A DNA stretch of 64,000 nucleotides from Ectobacillus sp042610425 (GCF_042610425.1 NZ_JBGJZM010000001.1:310001-374000), one strand, 5' to 3'; numbered from the stretch's first letter, positions 32,144-42,332 are shown. Notes: generated from the letters alone by a model not told the origin. Made by a program: numbers and translations.

Positions 32144-33238
32144 ATGAAGAAATTAGATTTACAAAATTATTGTGTACGGACGGATTTGGCTGTTGAGGCG
32201 CATGAGCTGCTTCAAGAAAGAAGTGAATCTGCCATTCCAGGGGTTCATGTGGAGGAACGCGTAGAGGATAGTGTGAAGATTACGAGTGTTGTGATAGAAA
32301 ATCATGCTTCTGAGGCGATGGGGAAGAAGCCAGGAACGTATCTTACATTTGATATACAAGGAATTAGAGAGCAGGATACAGAGCTCCAGCAAAAGGTTGA
32401 ACAAATTTTTGCGAAAGAATTAGCTATTTTTTTAGAAAACATTGGTATTTCTCGTGAGGCAAGCTGTCTTGTTGTAGGTCTTGGAAATTGGAATGTTACG
32501 CCAGATGCACTTGGGCCAATGGTTATGGAGAATATATTAGTAACGAGACATTTGTTTCTACTACAGCCTGAGCAAGTGAAAGAGGGATTTCGCCCTGTAA
32601 GTGCCCTATGCCCAGGGGTGATGGGGACAACTGGTATTGAAACGAGTGATATTATACAAGGCGTTGTGGAAAAAACGAAGCCGGATTTTATTATTGCAAT
32701 TGATGCGCTTGCCTCGCGTTCTATTGAACGAGTGAACCGCACGATTCAGATGTCTGATACAGGTATTCATCCTGGAGCTGGTGTTGGAAACAAACGAAAG
32801 GAGCTTAGTAAAGAAATCCTTGGTATTCCCGTTATTGCAATTGGAATACCGACTGTCGTGGATGCTGTTAGTATTACAAGTGATACGATTGATTTTATTT
32901 TAAAACATTTTGGAAGGGAATTAAAAGAAGGAGATAAGCCATCACGTTCTTTGCTTCCTGCAGGATTCTCCTTTGGGGGGACAAAGGTGCTTACGGATGA
33001 TGATCTGCCTGACGATACAAGAAGAAATATGTTTATGGGGATTGTTGGTACACTTCCGGAAGAAGAAAAACGAAAGCTCATTTATGAGGTATTGTCTCCT
33101 TTAGGACATAACTTGATGGTTACACCGAAAGAGGTGGATGCGTTCGTAGAAGACATGGCCAATGTATTAGCAAGTGGTTTGAACGCAGCTCTTCATTATA
33201 ATGTTGATCAAAATAATACGGGAACCTATACTCACTAA
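32144..33238 (+). CDS. gpr: Germination protease GPR
   Basis: Aspartic-type spore protease that degrades small acid-soluble proteins at germination. It is made as a zymogen and removes its own N-terminus at a site resembling SASP cleavage sites; here VRTDLAVE lies at residues 11-18. The core ASCLVVGLGNWNVTPDALGPM, TGIETSDIIQGVVE, AIDALASRS and HPGAGVGNKRKE are all conserved. The 364 residues are full length. An AGGAGG box precedes the ATG. In B. subtilis spoIIP follows gpr; here lepA follows after 153 nt. Confidence 0.95.
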   Translation: MKKLDLQNYCVRTDLAVEAHELLQERSESAIPGVHVEERVEDSVKITSVVIENHASEAMGKKPGTYLTFDIQGIREQDTELQQKVEQIFAKELAIFLENIGISREASCLVVGLGNWNVTPDALGPMVMENILVTRHLFLLQPEQVKEGFRPVSALCPGVMGTTGIETSDIIQGVVEKTKPDFIIAIDALASRSIERVNRTIQMSDTGIHPGAGVGNKRKELSKEILGIPVIAIGIPTVVDAVSITSDTIDFILKHFGRELKEGDKPSRSLLPAGFSFGGTKVLTDDDLPDDTRRNMFMGIVGTLPEEEKRKLIYEVLSPLGHNLMVTPKEVDAFVEDMANVLASGLNAALHYNVDQNNTGTYTH

Positions 33239-33391
33239 ATATTTAGTAAGGAATAAGATAATGTGTATCTTTTTCACGTGAAGAGGTAGTGGACATGTCT
33301 GCATGACGGCAATTTTCATTGAATCTTACGTACTGTATTGATATAATCAAAGCTAGTGTATGCCTTGCGATACTAGTAGGAGTGAGAACGT

Positions 33392-35218
33392 ATGAATAAA
33401 GAAGAAAGAGAAAATCGAAAGTCACGTATTCGTAATTTTTCGATTATTGCCCATATCGACCATGGAAAATCGACATTGGCAGATCGAATATTAGAACGAA
33501 CAGAAGCATTGTCCCAGCGTGAAATGAAAGAACAGCTATTAGATTCAATGGATTTAGAACGTGAACGTGGAATTACGATTAAGCTAAATGCCGTTGAGCT
33601 TCAGTATAAAGCAAAAGATGGGGAAACGTATATTATGCACTTAATTGATACCCCAGGACATGTTGACTTTACGTATGAAGTGTCTCGTAGTTTAGCAGCG
33701 TGTGAAGGTGCAATTCTTGTTGTGGATGCAGCGCAGGGAATAGAAGCGCAAACATTGGCAAATGTGTATTTAGCACTTGATAATAATCTTGAAATTCTTC
33801 CGGTAATTAACAAAATTGATTTACCTAGTGCCGATCCAGAACGAGTTCGCCAGGAAATTGAAGATGTAATCGGATTAGATGCTTCAGAGGCAGTATTAGC
33901 CTCTGCGAAAGCAGGTATAGGGATTGAAGAAATCTTAGAGCAAATTGTAGAAAAAGTTCCGGCACCATCAGGTGATTCAGAAGAACCTTTGCAGGCACTA
34001 ATTTTTGACTCATTGTACGATGCGTATCGAGGTGTTATAGCTTATATTCGTGTCGTAAATGGTACGGTAAAAGTCGGCGATAAAGTTCGAATGATGGCTA
34101 CTGGAAAGGAATTTGAAGTGCTTGAAGTCGGCGTGTTTACGCCTAAGCCAGTATTGCGCGATGAATTAATGGTCGGGGATGTAGGGTTTTTAACAGCATC
34201 TATCAAAAATGTTGGTGATACACAGGTCGGGGATACAATTACGCACAGTGATCGTCCTACTACTAAACCGCTTTTAGGGTATCGCAAAATGAATCCAATG
34301 GTATTTTGCGGTATGTATCCAATTGATACAGCGAAATACAATGATATGCGTGAAGCACTTGAAAAATTACAATTGAATGATGCGTCCCTTCAGTTTGAGC
34401 CAGAAACGTCTCAAGCACTTGGTTTTGGATTTCGTTGTGGCTTTTTAGGACTACTTCATATGGAAATTGTACAAGAACGGATTGAACGTGAATTTAAGAT
34501 TGATTTAATTACGACTGCTCCTAGTGTAATTTATAAAGTATATACAACGAGTGGTCAAGAAATTGCTGTAGATAATCCTTCGAACATGCCGGAGCCTCAA
34601 AGTATTGATCGTATTGAAGAACCATATGTCAAAGCGACAATTATGGTACCAAATGATTTCGTCGGAGCGGTTATGGAAATATGCCAAGGAAAACGCGGGT
34701 CATTTATTGATATGCAATATCTAGATGAAACTCGTGTTACACTTACGTATGAAATTCCGCTTTCAGAAATTGTATATGATTTCTTTGATCAGTTGAAGTC
34801 CAGTACAAAAGGATATGCATCGTTTGACTATGAACTAATCGGCTATAAGCCATCCAAACTTATGAAAATGGATATTTTATTAAATAATGAAAATGTAGAT
34901 GCCTTGTCTATCATTGTTCATAAAGATTCCGCCTATGAACGTGGCAAGACAATTGTAGATAAGCTGAAAGAGCTGATTCCAAGACAACAGTTTGAAGTAC
35001 CGATTCAAGCAGCAGTTGGTATGAAAATTGTTGCACGGTCAACCATTAAAGCTATGCGTAAAAATGTGTTAGCGAAATGCTACGGCGGTGACATTTCTCG
35101 TAAGCGTAAACTCCTTGAGAAACAAAAAGAGGGGAAAAAACGGATGAAAACGATAGGGTCTGTTGAAGTGCCGCAAGAAGCATTTATGGCAGTCCTTCGT
35201 ATGGATGATACAAAATAA
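33392..35218 (+). CDS. lepA: Elongation factor 4 (LepA)
   Basis: Ribosome-bound translational GTPase involved in initiation/assembly and stress. G1 is AHIDHGKST at residues 20-28, then DTPGHVDF, NKIDLPSA and SAKAGIG; the EF-G-like domains and the unique C-terminal domain (YGGDISRKRKLLEKQKEGKKRM) follow. At 608 residues it is full length. It is followed by a long hairpin and hemW. Confidence 0.96.
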   Translation: MNKEERENRKSRIRNFSIIAHIDHGKSTLADRILERTEALSQREMKEQLLDSMDLERERGITIKLNAVELQYKAKDGETYIMHLIDTPGHVDFTYEVSRSLAACEGAILVVDAAQGIEAQTLANVYLALDNNLEILPVINKIDLPSADPERVRQEIEDVIGLDASEAVLASAKAGIGIEEILEQIVEKVPAPSGDSEEPLQALIFDSLYDAYRGVIAYIRVVNGTVKVGDKVRMMATGKEFEVLEVGVFTPKPVLRDELMVGDVGFLTASIKNVGDTQVGDTITHSDRPTTKPLLGYRKMNPMVFCGMYPIDTAKYNDMREALEKLQLNDASLQFEPETSQALGFGFRCGFLGLLHMEIVQERIEREFKIDLITTAPSVIYKVYTTSGQEIAVDNPSNMPEPQSIDRIEEPYVKATIMVPNDFVGAVMEICQGKRGSFIDMQYLDETRVTLTYEIPLSEIVYDFFDQLKSSTKGYASFDYELIGYKPSKLMKMDILLNNENVDALSIIVHKDSAYERGKTIVDKLKELIPRQQFEVPIQAAVGMKIVARSTIKAMRKNVLAKCYGGDISRKRKLLEKQKEGKKRMKTIGSVEVPQEAFMAVLRMDDTK

Positions 35219-35247
35219 GCTATAATAAAAATAAATGAGGTTTACGG

Positions 35248-35307
35248 TATTGGACCGCTATACAAAAATCTTGTACTAACAAGAATTTCGTATGGCGGTC
35301 CATATTT
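35248..35307 (+). terminator. Long hairpin between lepA and hemW
   Basis: GGACCGCTATAC (35252-35263) pairs with GTATGGCGGTCC, enclosing a second stem ATCTTGT/ACAAGAAT over ACTA, and is followed by ATATTTTC. It probably acts as a terminator or stability element. Confidence 0.65.
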
Positions 35308-35334
35308 TCATCAATCGTAAAAGGGGGAGAGAAT

Positions 35335-36474
35335 TTGACGCGAGCAGCCTATATACACATTCCTTTTTGTCAGCATATTTGTCACTATTGTGATTTCAAT
35401 AAAGTATTGCTTGCTAACCAACCGGTTGATCAGTATTTAGACTATTTAGAGAAGGAAATGCAACAAGTCTTGCAACGAACGCCATTTGAGGAGCTTGATA
35501 CCATTTTTGTTGGTGGAGGAACTCCTACGGCATTATCGATGCATCAAACAGAGAAACTCCTGTCGATGATTGAGAGTAATTTAAAACCGTTTGGTTCAAA
35601 TTATGAGTATACGTTCGAGGCGAACCCTGGTGACTTACCAAAGGAAAAATTGCAATTGCTTCTAGAAGGGGGAGTGAATCGTCTTAGTTTTGGTATTCAA
35701 ACATTTGATGATGGACTATTGAAAAAAATTGGACGATCTCATACAAAGCGAGATGCGATTGAGGCCATTGAGGATGCAAAAAAAGTAGGATTTACTAATA
35801 TTAGTGGGGATTTAATATACGCTTTACCAGATCAAACTATACAAGATGTAAAGGAAGCGCTACATATCGCTATGCTACTAGAATTGCAGCATATGTCAGC
35901 TTATTCGTTAATTGTGGAACCGAAGACTGTATTTTATAACCTAATGAAGCGTGGAAACCTACATTTGCCAAGCGAGGATCATGAAGCAAACATGTATGAA
36001 TATATTATGCAAGAAATGGAAAAGAATCAATATCATCAATATGAAATAAGTAACTTTGCAAAATCGGGTTATGAAAGCAGACATAATATAACCTATTGGA
36101 ATAATGAAAGCTACTATGGATTTGGGGCAGGAGCACATAGCTATGTATCTGGGCAACGTATTCAAAATGCGGGACCTTTAAAACAATACTTTACACTGAT
36201 TGATAAGACCGGATATCCACATCATGAGGTGCATGATGTGACGAAGCAAGAAAAAATGGAAGAAGAAATGTTTTTAGGACTTCGTAAAACGGAGGGGGTA
36301 AGTAAGTCGGTCTTTAAGCAAAAGTTTCATGTAACCATGCATGAAAAGTTTAATAAACAAATCCAGATGAATAAGCAACGAGGATATATAGAAGAGACAG
36401 AAGATACTGTTCGGTTAACGAAGCTGGGAACATTATTAGGAAATGAAGTGTTTCAATCATTTCTTCTCGAATAA
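35335..36474 (+). CDS. hemW: Heme chaperone HemW (radical SAM)
   Basis: Radical SAM protein long annotated as an oxygen-independent coproporphyrinogen oxidase, now seen as a heme-trafficking protein. The cluster motif is C12xxxC16xxC19 (PFCQHICHYCDFN), followed by VGGGTPT and FEANPGDL for SAM binding; the C-terminal HemN-like domain follows residue 290. It has 379 residues, lacking the N-terminal extension of true HemN. The TTG start has AGGGGGAGA upstream. It lies before the heat-shock promoter of hrcA. Confidence 0.92.
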   Translation: MTRAAYIHIPFCQHICHYCDFNKVLLANQPVDQYLDYLEKEMQQVLQRTPFEELDTIFVGGGTPTALSMHQTEKLLSMIESNLKPFGSNYEYTFEANPGDLPKEKLQLLLEGGVNRLSFGIQTFDDGLLKKIGRSHTKRDAIEAIEDAKKVGFTNISGDLIYALPDQTIQDVKEALHIAMLLELQHMSAYSLIVEPKTVFYNLMKRGNLHLPSEDHEANMYEYIMQEMEKNQYHQYEISNFAKSGYESRHNITYWNNESYYGFGAGAHSYVSGQRIQNAGPLKQYFTLIDKTGYPHHEVHDVTKQEKMEEEMFLGLRKTEGVSKSVFKQKFHVTMHEKFNKQIQMNKQRGYIEETEDTVRLTKLGTLLGNEVFQSFLLE

Positions 36475-36487
36475 CAATCGTTTTGCA

Positions 36488-36554
36488 TTGACAAGAACAT
36501 GGTTAGTTTGGTACTTTAATAATAGATTTAGCACTCAAAGGTTAAGAGTGCTAA
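36488..36554 (+). promoter_or_regulatory. hrcA promoter with CIRCE operator
   Basis: TTGACA (36488-36493) and TACTTT (36512-36517), 18 nt apart, precede a perfect CIRCE element, TTAGCACTC-N9-GAGTGCTAA (36528-36554), the HrcA operator. It controls hrcA-grpE-dnaK-dnaJ. Confidence 0.95.
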
Positions 36555-36569
36555 CAGAGGTGATAATAG

Positions 36570-37604
36570 ATGCTGTCAGAACGTCAACTCTTAGTGTTAC
36601 AAATTATCATCGACGATTTCATTCATTCTGCGCAGCCAGTTGGCTCCCGTACATTGTCGAAGAAAAAAGAGATTACCTTTAGCTCAGCTACAATTCGTAA
36701 TGATATGGCAGATTTGGAGGAGCTTGGGTATATAGAAAAAACCCATAGTTCATCAGGACGAGTTCCTTCAGAAAAGGGATATCGGTTTTATGTGGACCAT
36801 TTGTTGGCACCGCAGCATTTGCCGCATGATGAAATAGTTCAGGTTAGAAATATATTTACTGAGAAAATGCTTGAAATGGAAAACATTGCACAGCAATCAG
36901 CGCAAATTCTATCTGATTTAACGAATTATACTGCAATTGTTCTCGGTCCAAAAGTTACAGAAAATAAATTGAAACGTGTACAAATCATTCCACTTGGAAA
37001 CGATACGGCCGTTGCGATTATTGTAACGGATTCTGGTCATGTTCAAAGTAAAACCATTACCATTCCAGTATCTATGCATATGAATGATTTGGAAAAAATG
37101 GTTAATATTTTAAATGAAAAGTTGGCTGGAATTTTACTTTCTGACCTTCATCATAAGTTGTATCAAGAAATTGCTTACGTTTTGCGTCAGAATGTTCAAA
37201 ATTACGATCAAATCATGCAACTTTTGGACGGCACGTTAACATTACCAATTTCGGAGAAACTTTATTTTGGAGGAAAAACCAACATATTGACGCAGCCAGA
37301 GTTTAACGACATTAATAAAGTACGTTCTTTATTAAATATGATTGAACATGAGCAAGAATTTTATCATTTGTTGCGTAACAAAAAAGTAGGAATTCAAGTG
37401 AAAATCGGTCATGAGAACAATTCATCTGCGATAGAAGATTGTAGTCTTATTACGGCTACGTACTCCCTTGAGGATGAATTGTTAGGTACGTTTGCTATAC
37501 TTGGACCGACTCGCATGAATTATTCACGGGTGATTAGCATATTAGATCTTTTCTCTTCGCAATTGTCCAACGTGTTTCAAAGGTTGAATCAAAGCAAAGA
37601 GTGA
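36570..37604 (+). CDS. hrcA: Heat-inducible repressor HrcA
   Basis: Repressor of the class I heat-shock genes; it binds CIRCE and is kept active by GroEL. The N-terminal winged helix reads LSERQLLVLQIIIDDFIHSAQPVGSRTL with SSATIRNDMADLEELGYI as the recognition part; a GAF-like domain and dimerisation segment follow. Length is 344. Its own operator is 15 nt upstream, giving autorepression. Confidence 0.95.
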   Translation: MLSERQLLVLQIIIDDFIHSAQPVGSRTLSKKKEITFSSATIRNDMADLEELGYIEKTHSSSGRVPSEKGYRFYVDHLLAPQHLPHDEIVQVRNIFTEKMLEMENIAQQSAQILSDLTNYTAIVLGPKVTENKLKRVQIIPLGNDTAVAIIVTDSGHVQSKTITIPVSMHMNDLEKMVNILNEKLAGILLSDLHHKLYQEIAYVLRQNVQNYDQIMQLLDGTLTLPISEKLYFGGKTNILTQPEFNDINKVRSLLNMIEHEQEFYHLLRNKKVGIQVKIGHENNSSAIEDCSLITATYSLEDELLGTFAILGPTRMNYSRVISILDLFSSQLSNVFQRLNQSKE

Positions 37605-37664
37605 GGCAAAATAGAACATGATATTTAGTTTCATAAGGGAATTCATTTAAGGGAGGTGAAATGT

Positions 37665-38234
37665 TTGAAAGAACGTAATGAGCAAGTTACAGAAGAATCT
37701 GTGGCAGAACAAGAAGTGGTAGAAGAAGTGGTAGAAGAAGTTGAACAAGAGGAACAGGCTGAACAAGAAGAACTTTCAGAGCAAGACAAGAAGATTGCTG
37801 AATTAGAGGCAAAGCTTTCTGAAACCGAAAATCGCCTGTTACGATTGCAAGCTGATTTTGACAATAATCGTCGCAGAGTGCAGCTAGATCGTCAAGCTGC
37901 AGAAAAATATCGTTCACAAAGTCTTGTATCTGATATTTTACCTGCTCTAGATAGCTTTGAACGAGCGATGAAAGTGGAAGTAAACGATGAACAATCGAAG
38001 TCTCTTCTTCAAGGAATGGAAATGGTACTTCGCCAGCTTACAGAAGCTCTACTGAAAGAAGGAGTGGAAGTAATTGAGGCGGTAGGAAAAGAATTTGATC
38101 CAAACCTACATCAAGCGGTTATGCAAGTAGAAGAACCATCTCTTGAATCAAACATTGTTGTAGAAGAATTTCAAAAGGGTTATAAATTAAAGGATCGAGT
38201 GATTCGACCATCAATGGTTAAAGTAAATCAGTAA
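37665..38234 (+). CDS. grpE: Nucleotide exchange factor GrpE
   Basis: Exchanges ADP for ATP on DnaK. The 189-residue protein has a very acidic glutamate/valine repeat at the N-terminus (VVEEVVEEVEQEEQ, residues 17-30), a long coiled coil, and the beta domain ending DRVIRPSMVKV. The TTG at 37665 follows GGGAGGTGA by 5 nt and gives MKERNEQV, like the B. cereus protein; the ATG at 37661 is in a frame that stops after five codons, and the GTG at 37656 overlaps the ribosome binding site. Confidence 0.93.
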   Translation: MKERNEQVTEESVAEQEVVEEVVEEVEQEEQAEQEELSEQDKKIAELEAKLSETENRLLRLQADFDNNRRRVQLDRQAAEKYRSQSLVSDILPALDSFERAMKVEVNDEQSKSLLQGMEMVLRQLTEALLKEGVEVIEAVGKEFDPNLHQAVMQVEEPSLESNIVVEEFQKGYKLKDRVIRPSMVKVNQ

Positions 38235-38260
38235 CACTACATATATTAGGAGGTTTCGTC

Positions 38261-40084
38261 ATGAGTAAAATTATTGGGATTGACTTAGGTACTACAAATT
38301 CTTGCGTTGCTGTAATGGAAGGCGGAGAGCCTAAAGTTATTGCAAATCCAGAAGGAAATCGCACAACTCCATCTGTTGTTGCATTTAAGAATGAGGAACG
38401 TCAAGTTGGGGAAGTTGCTAAGCGTCAAGCTATTACAAACCCAAATACAATTATTTCTATTAAACGTCATATGGGCACAGATTATAAAGTAGAAGCAGAA
38501 GGAAAACAATTTACACCGCAAGAAATTTCAGCAATCATTTTACAAAACTTAAAAGCTACTGCTGAAGAATACCTAGGTGAAACAGTAACGAAAGCTGTTA
38601 TTACTGTTCCTGCATACTTTAACGATGCACAACGTCAAGCTACAAAAGATGCTGGACGTATTGCTGGACTTGAAGTAGAACGTATTATTAATGAACCAAC
38701 AGCAGCTGCACTTGCATATGGATTAGATAAGCAAGATACAGAGCAAAAAATTCTTGTGTATGACCTTGGTGGTGGTACATTTGACGTTTCTATTCTTGAA
38801 CTTGCTGAAGGAACATTCGAAGTAATTGCAACAGCTGGAGATAATCGCCTTGGTGGTGACGACTTTGACCAAGTAATTATTGATTACTTAGTTGAACAAT
38901 TCAAGAAAGAAAATAGCATCGACCTTTCTAAAGATAAAATGGCATTGCAACGTTTAAAAGATGCAGCTGAAAAAGCAAAGAAAGATCTTTCAGGTGTAAC
39001 ATCTACACAAATTTCATTACCGTTCATTTCTGCTGGAGCAGCAGGTCCTCTTCATCTTGAAGTATCTTTATCACGTGCGAAATTTGATGAACTTACAGCT
39101 GGTCTTGTAGAAAGAACGTTAGAACCTACGCGCCGTGCACTTCGCGATGCTGGATTAAATGCAGCAGAACTAGATAAAGTTATTCTTGTTGGTGGATCTA
39201 CTCGTATTCCAGCTGTACAAGAAGCTATTAAACGTGAAACAGGAAAAGAACCATTTAAAGGTGTAAATCCTGATGAAGTAGTTGCATTAGGTGCGGCTAT
39301 TCAAGGTGGCGTGCTTACTGGAGATGTGAAGGGCGTACTTTTACTTGATGTAACTCCGCTTTCACTTGGTATTGAAACAATGGGCGGCGTGTTTACAAAA
39401 TTGATTGAACGTAACACAACGATTCCAACAAGCAAATCTCAAGTATTCTCTACAGCAGCTGACAGCCAAACGGCAGTTGATATTCACGTGCTTCAAGGGG
39501 AACGCCCAATGGCATCTGATAACAAAACATTAGGTCGCTTCCAACTTTCTGATATTCCACCAGCACCACGCGGTGTCCCACAAATCGAAGTTACATTTGA
39601 TATCGATGCGAACGGTATCGTAAATGTACGTGCGAAGGATCTTGGAACGAATAAAGAACAAGCTATTACAATCCAATCTTCTTCAGGTCTTTCTGACGAA
39701 GAAGTAGATCGTATGGTGAAAGAAGCAGAAGCTAACGCTGATGCGGATAAAGCAAAAAAAGAAGAAGTAGATTTACGTAACGAAGCAGATCAACTTGTCT
39801 TCCAAACTGAAAAGCTTGCGAAAGACTTAGAAGGTAAAGTGGAAGAAGCTGAGATTGCTAAGGCTAATGAAGCGAAGGATGCTTTGAAAGCTGCAATTGA
39901 AAAGAATGATTTAGAAGATATTCGTGCGAAGAAAGATGCACTGAATGAACTTGTACAAGGCTTAACAGTAAAACTATATGAACAAGCTGCGCAAGCACAG
40001 CAAGCTGGTCAAGCAGATGGTGCAGAAGCGAAGAAAGATAACGTAGTAGATGCAGATTATGAAGAAGTAAAAGACGATAAATAA
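38261..40084 (+). CDS. dnaK: Chaperone DnaK (Hsp70)
   Basis: ATP-driven chaperone. The ATPase domain starts IGIDLGTTNSCVAVMEGG and includes VYDLGGGTFDVSILEL and VGGSTRIPAVQ; the linker DVTPLSLGIETMGG leads to the substrate domain and an acidic C-terminus ending YEEVKDDK. Length 607 lacks the 24-residue insert of Gram-negative DnaK, as usual for Firmicutes. It ends in a strong terminator before dnaJ, so dnaJ is probably made by read-through and a second promoter. Confidence 0.97.
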   Translation: MSKIIGIDLGTTNSCVAVMEGGEPKVIANPEGNRTTPSVVAFKNEERQVGEVAKRQAITNPNTIISIKRHMGTDYKVEAEGKQFTPQEISAIILQNLKATAEEYLGETVTKAVITVPAYFNDAQRQATKDAGRIAGLEVERIINEPTAAALAYGLDKQDTEQKILVYDLGGGTFDVSILELAEGTFEVIATAGDNRLGGDDFDQVIIDYLVEQFKKENSIDLSKDKMALQRLKDAAEKAKKDLSGVTSTQISLPFISAGAAGPLHLEVSLSRAKFDELTAGLVERTLEPTRRALRDAGLNAAELDKVILVGGSTRIPAVQEAIKRETGKEPFKGVNPDEVVALGAAIQGGVLTGDVKGVLLLDVTPLSLGIETMGGVFTKLIERNTTIPTSKSQVFSTAADSQTAVDIHVLQGERPMASDNKTLGRFQLSDIPPAPRGVPQIEVTFDIDANGIVNVRAKDLGTNKEQAITIQSSSGLSDEEVDRMVKEAEANADADKAKKEEVDLRNEADQLVFQTEKLAKDLEGKVEEAEIAKANEAKDALKAAIEKNDLEDIRAKKDALNELVQGLTVKLYEQAAQAQQAGQADGAEAKKDNVVDADYEEVKDDK

Positions 40085-40100
40085 TAGGTCGTATCTGAAA

Positions 40101-40140
40101 AAAGTCAAAGTCAAGTATGCCTTGGCTTTGACTTTTTTTC
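40101..40140 (+). terminator. Terminator between dnaK and dnaJ
   Basis: AAAGTCAAAGTCAAG pairs with CTTGGCTTTGACTTT over TATGC (one G-T pair) and ends in seven T residues. Confidence 0.88.
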
Positions 40141-40240
40141 TATTAGAAAGGGTTGTAGTTGCTATTGCATCTAAGGTTGCAAAGGGCTTTCTTGCAATGT
40201 TACAATTACCTTTATGTGAAAGGAGTCGGGGGATTAAACT

Positions 40241-41353
40241 ATGAGTAAAAGAGACTATTATGAAGTGTTAGGCGTAAGCAAAACAGCTTCTAAAGATGAA
40301 ATAAAAAAAGCATATAGACGTTTAGCAAAGAAGTATCATCCTGACGTTAGCACGGAGGAAAATGCAACAGAAAAATTTAAAGAAGTACAAGAAGCTTATG
40401 AAGTATTAAGTGACGAAAATAAGCGTGCTTCGTATGATCAATTTGGTCACGCTGATCCGAACCAAGGATTTGGTGGTGGAGGTTTTGAAGGCGCAGGCTT
40501 TGGTTTTGAAGATATCTTCAGCACATTCTTTGGTGGTGGTGGTGGAAGAAGACGCGATCCAAATGCACCACGTGAAGGTTCAGATTTACAATATTCTATG
40601 ACTCTTAATTTCGAAGAAGCAATTTTTGGCAAAGAAATGGATATTGAAATTCCAAGTGAAGAAAATTGTGATACATGTAAAGGTACAGGTGCAAAGCCTG
40701 GAACGAAAAAAGACACATGTTCACACTGCGGAGGAACAGGTCAGGTGAGCGTAGAACAAAATACGCCATTTGGACGTATTGTTAATCGACGTGCATGTTC
40801 GCATTGCGGGGGAACGGGTCAAATTATTAAAGAAAAATGTACGACATGTCATGGTAAAGGGAAAGTTAACAAACGAAAGAAAATTCACATTAAAGTTCCA
40901 GCTGGAATAGATGATGGACAACAAATTCGAGTTTCTGGAAAAGGCGAACCTGGCATAAATGGTGGCCCAGCAGGAGATTTGTATGTAGTCATTCGCGTGC
41001 GTCCTCACGAATTCTTTGAACGGAACGGAGATGACATTATTTGCGAAATGCCACTTACCTTTATGCAAGCAGCGCTAGGTGATGAAGTAGAAGTTCCAAC
41101 CGTACAATCTAAGGTAAAGCTGAAAATACCTGCCGGAACACAAACGGGAACAGAGTTTCGTCTAAAGGGAAAAGGTGCACCTAACGTAAGAGGCTATGGA
41201 CAAGGGGATCAATATGTAATTGTTCGTGTCGTAACACCTACAAAGTTAACAGCTAAGCAAAAGGAATTGTTCTCAGAACTTGCGAAAGAAGGCCATGAAG
41301 AGTTGAAAGAAGACGGTTTGTTTGCAAAGCTGAAACGAGCATTTAAAGGATAA
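40241..41353 (+). CDS. dnaJ: Co-chaperone DnaJ (Hsp40)
   Basis: Stimulates DnaK ATPase. The J-domain has the HPD triad (YHPDVS near residue 32), then a glycine/phenylalanine region, four zinc repeats CDTCKGTG, CSHCGGTG, CSHCGGTG and CTTCHGKG (about 144-208), and two beta-barrel substrate domains. Length is 370. It is the last CIRCE-linked gene and runs on into prmA after 37 nt. Confidence 0.97.
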   Translation: MSKRDYYEVLGVSKTASKDEIKKAYRRLAKKYHPDVSTEENATEKFKEVQEAYEVLSDENKRASYDQFGHADPNQGFGGGGFEGAGFGFEDIFSTFFGGGGGRRRDPNAPREGSDLQYSMTLNFEEAIFGKEMDIEIPSEENCDTCKGTGAKPGTKKDTCSHCGGTGQVSVEQNTPFGRIVNRRACSHCGGTGQIIKEKCTTCHGKGKVNKRKKIHIKVPAGIDDGQQIRVSGKGEPGINGGPAGDLYVVIRVRPHEFFERNGDDIICEMPLTFMQAALGDEVEVPTVQSKVKLKIPAGTQTGTEFRLKGKGAPNVRGYGQGDQYVIVRVVTPTKLTAKQKELFSELAKEGHEELKEDGLFAKLKRAFKG

Positions 41354-41390
41354 AGACGGGTAGAAGACATGAGTAGGAGTTGTTAATAGC

Positions 41391-42332
41391 ATGAAATGGA
41401 TTGAATATAGCATCCATACGACGCAATTTGCAGTCGAGCCGATTTCAAATATACTTCACGAAGCAGGAGCAAGTGGTGTATCCATTGAAGATGTGGCTGA
41501 TTTAACGAAAAAACGTGAACAGCAATTTGGTGAAATTTATGATTTGAATCCGCATGATTATCCTACTGAAGGTGTGACAGTAAAGGCATATTTTCCTGAG
41601 ACGGATACACTAGAAGAATTGTTTCAAAATGTAAAACAGGAAATTGACCACTTAGCATCGTTAGATATTCCACTCGGAAAAAATGATGTTAGTATTAAGG
41701 AGGTACGGGAAGAAGACTGGGCCACATCGTGGAAACAGTACTATCACCCTGTAACTGTTTCAGAAACATTTACGATTGTCCCAAGCTGGGAGGAATATTC
41801 TCCTGCCCCAGGTGAACATATTATAGAATTGGATCCGGGTATGGCTTTTGGAACAGGAACACATCCAACAACTGTCATGAGTATACGTGCACTTGAAAAA
41901 ACGGTAGAGCGCGGTGATCATGTCATTGACGTTGGGACGGGTTCCGGTATACTAAGTATTGCAGCGGCTAAGTTAGGTGCTGCATCTGTAAAGGCATACG
42001 ATTTAGACATCGTTGCAGTGGAAAGCGCACAAGCAAATGTTACTCTTAATCATACGGAACATATTGTATCTGTGGCTCAAAATAATCTCTTACATGATGT
42101 TGAAGGCACTGTGGATGTAATTGTAGCCAATATATTAGCTGAAATTATTTTATTATTTGTAGAGGATGCAGCAAAAGTAGTGAAAGAAAGCGGAATCTTC
42201 ATTACTTCGGGAATTATTGAATCCAAAGAATTTGAAGTGAGAGCAGCCCTAGAGAGTGCTGGATTTACGATTGAAGAAGTACTCCATCAGGAAGATTGGG
42301 TAGCTATTATAGCAAGAAATAAAGCAAAATAA
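41391..42332 (+). CDS. prmA: Ribosomal protein L11 methyltransferase PrmA
   Basis: Methylates uL11. The N-terminal recognition domain ends near residue 110 (EEDWATSWKQYYHP), followed by LDPGMAFGTGTHPTT, the SAM motif DVGTGSGILSIAAAKLG and the catalytic VANILAEII. Length 313 is normal. It follows dnaJ closely as in other bacilli. Confidence 0.94.
   Translation: MKWIEYSIHTTQFAVEPISNILHEAGASGVSIEDVADLTKKREQQFGEIYDLNPHDYPTEGVTVKAYFPETDTLEELFQNVKQEIDHLASLDIPLGKNDVSIKEVREEDWATSWKQYYHPVTVSETFTIVPSWEEYSPAPGEHIIELDPGMAFGTGTHPTTVMSIRALEKTVERGDHVIDVGTGSGILSIAAAKLGAASVKAYDLDIVAVESAQANVTLNHTEHIVSVAQNNLLHDVEGTVDVIVANILAEIILLFVEDAAKVVKESGIFITSGIIESKEFEVRAALESAGFTIEEVLHQEDWVAIIARNKAK

Noticed and set aside
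37687..37917. Low-complexity minus-strand frames opposite grpE
   Set aside because: They come from the acidic GAA/GTA repeat of the GrpE N-terminus.
40410..40601. 63-codon frame in dnaJ
   Set aside because: It is an artefact of the glycine-rich region read in another frame.
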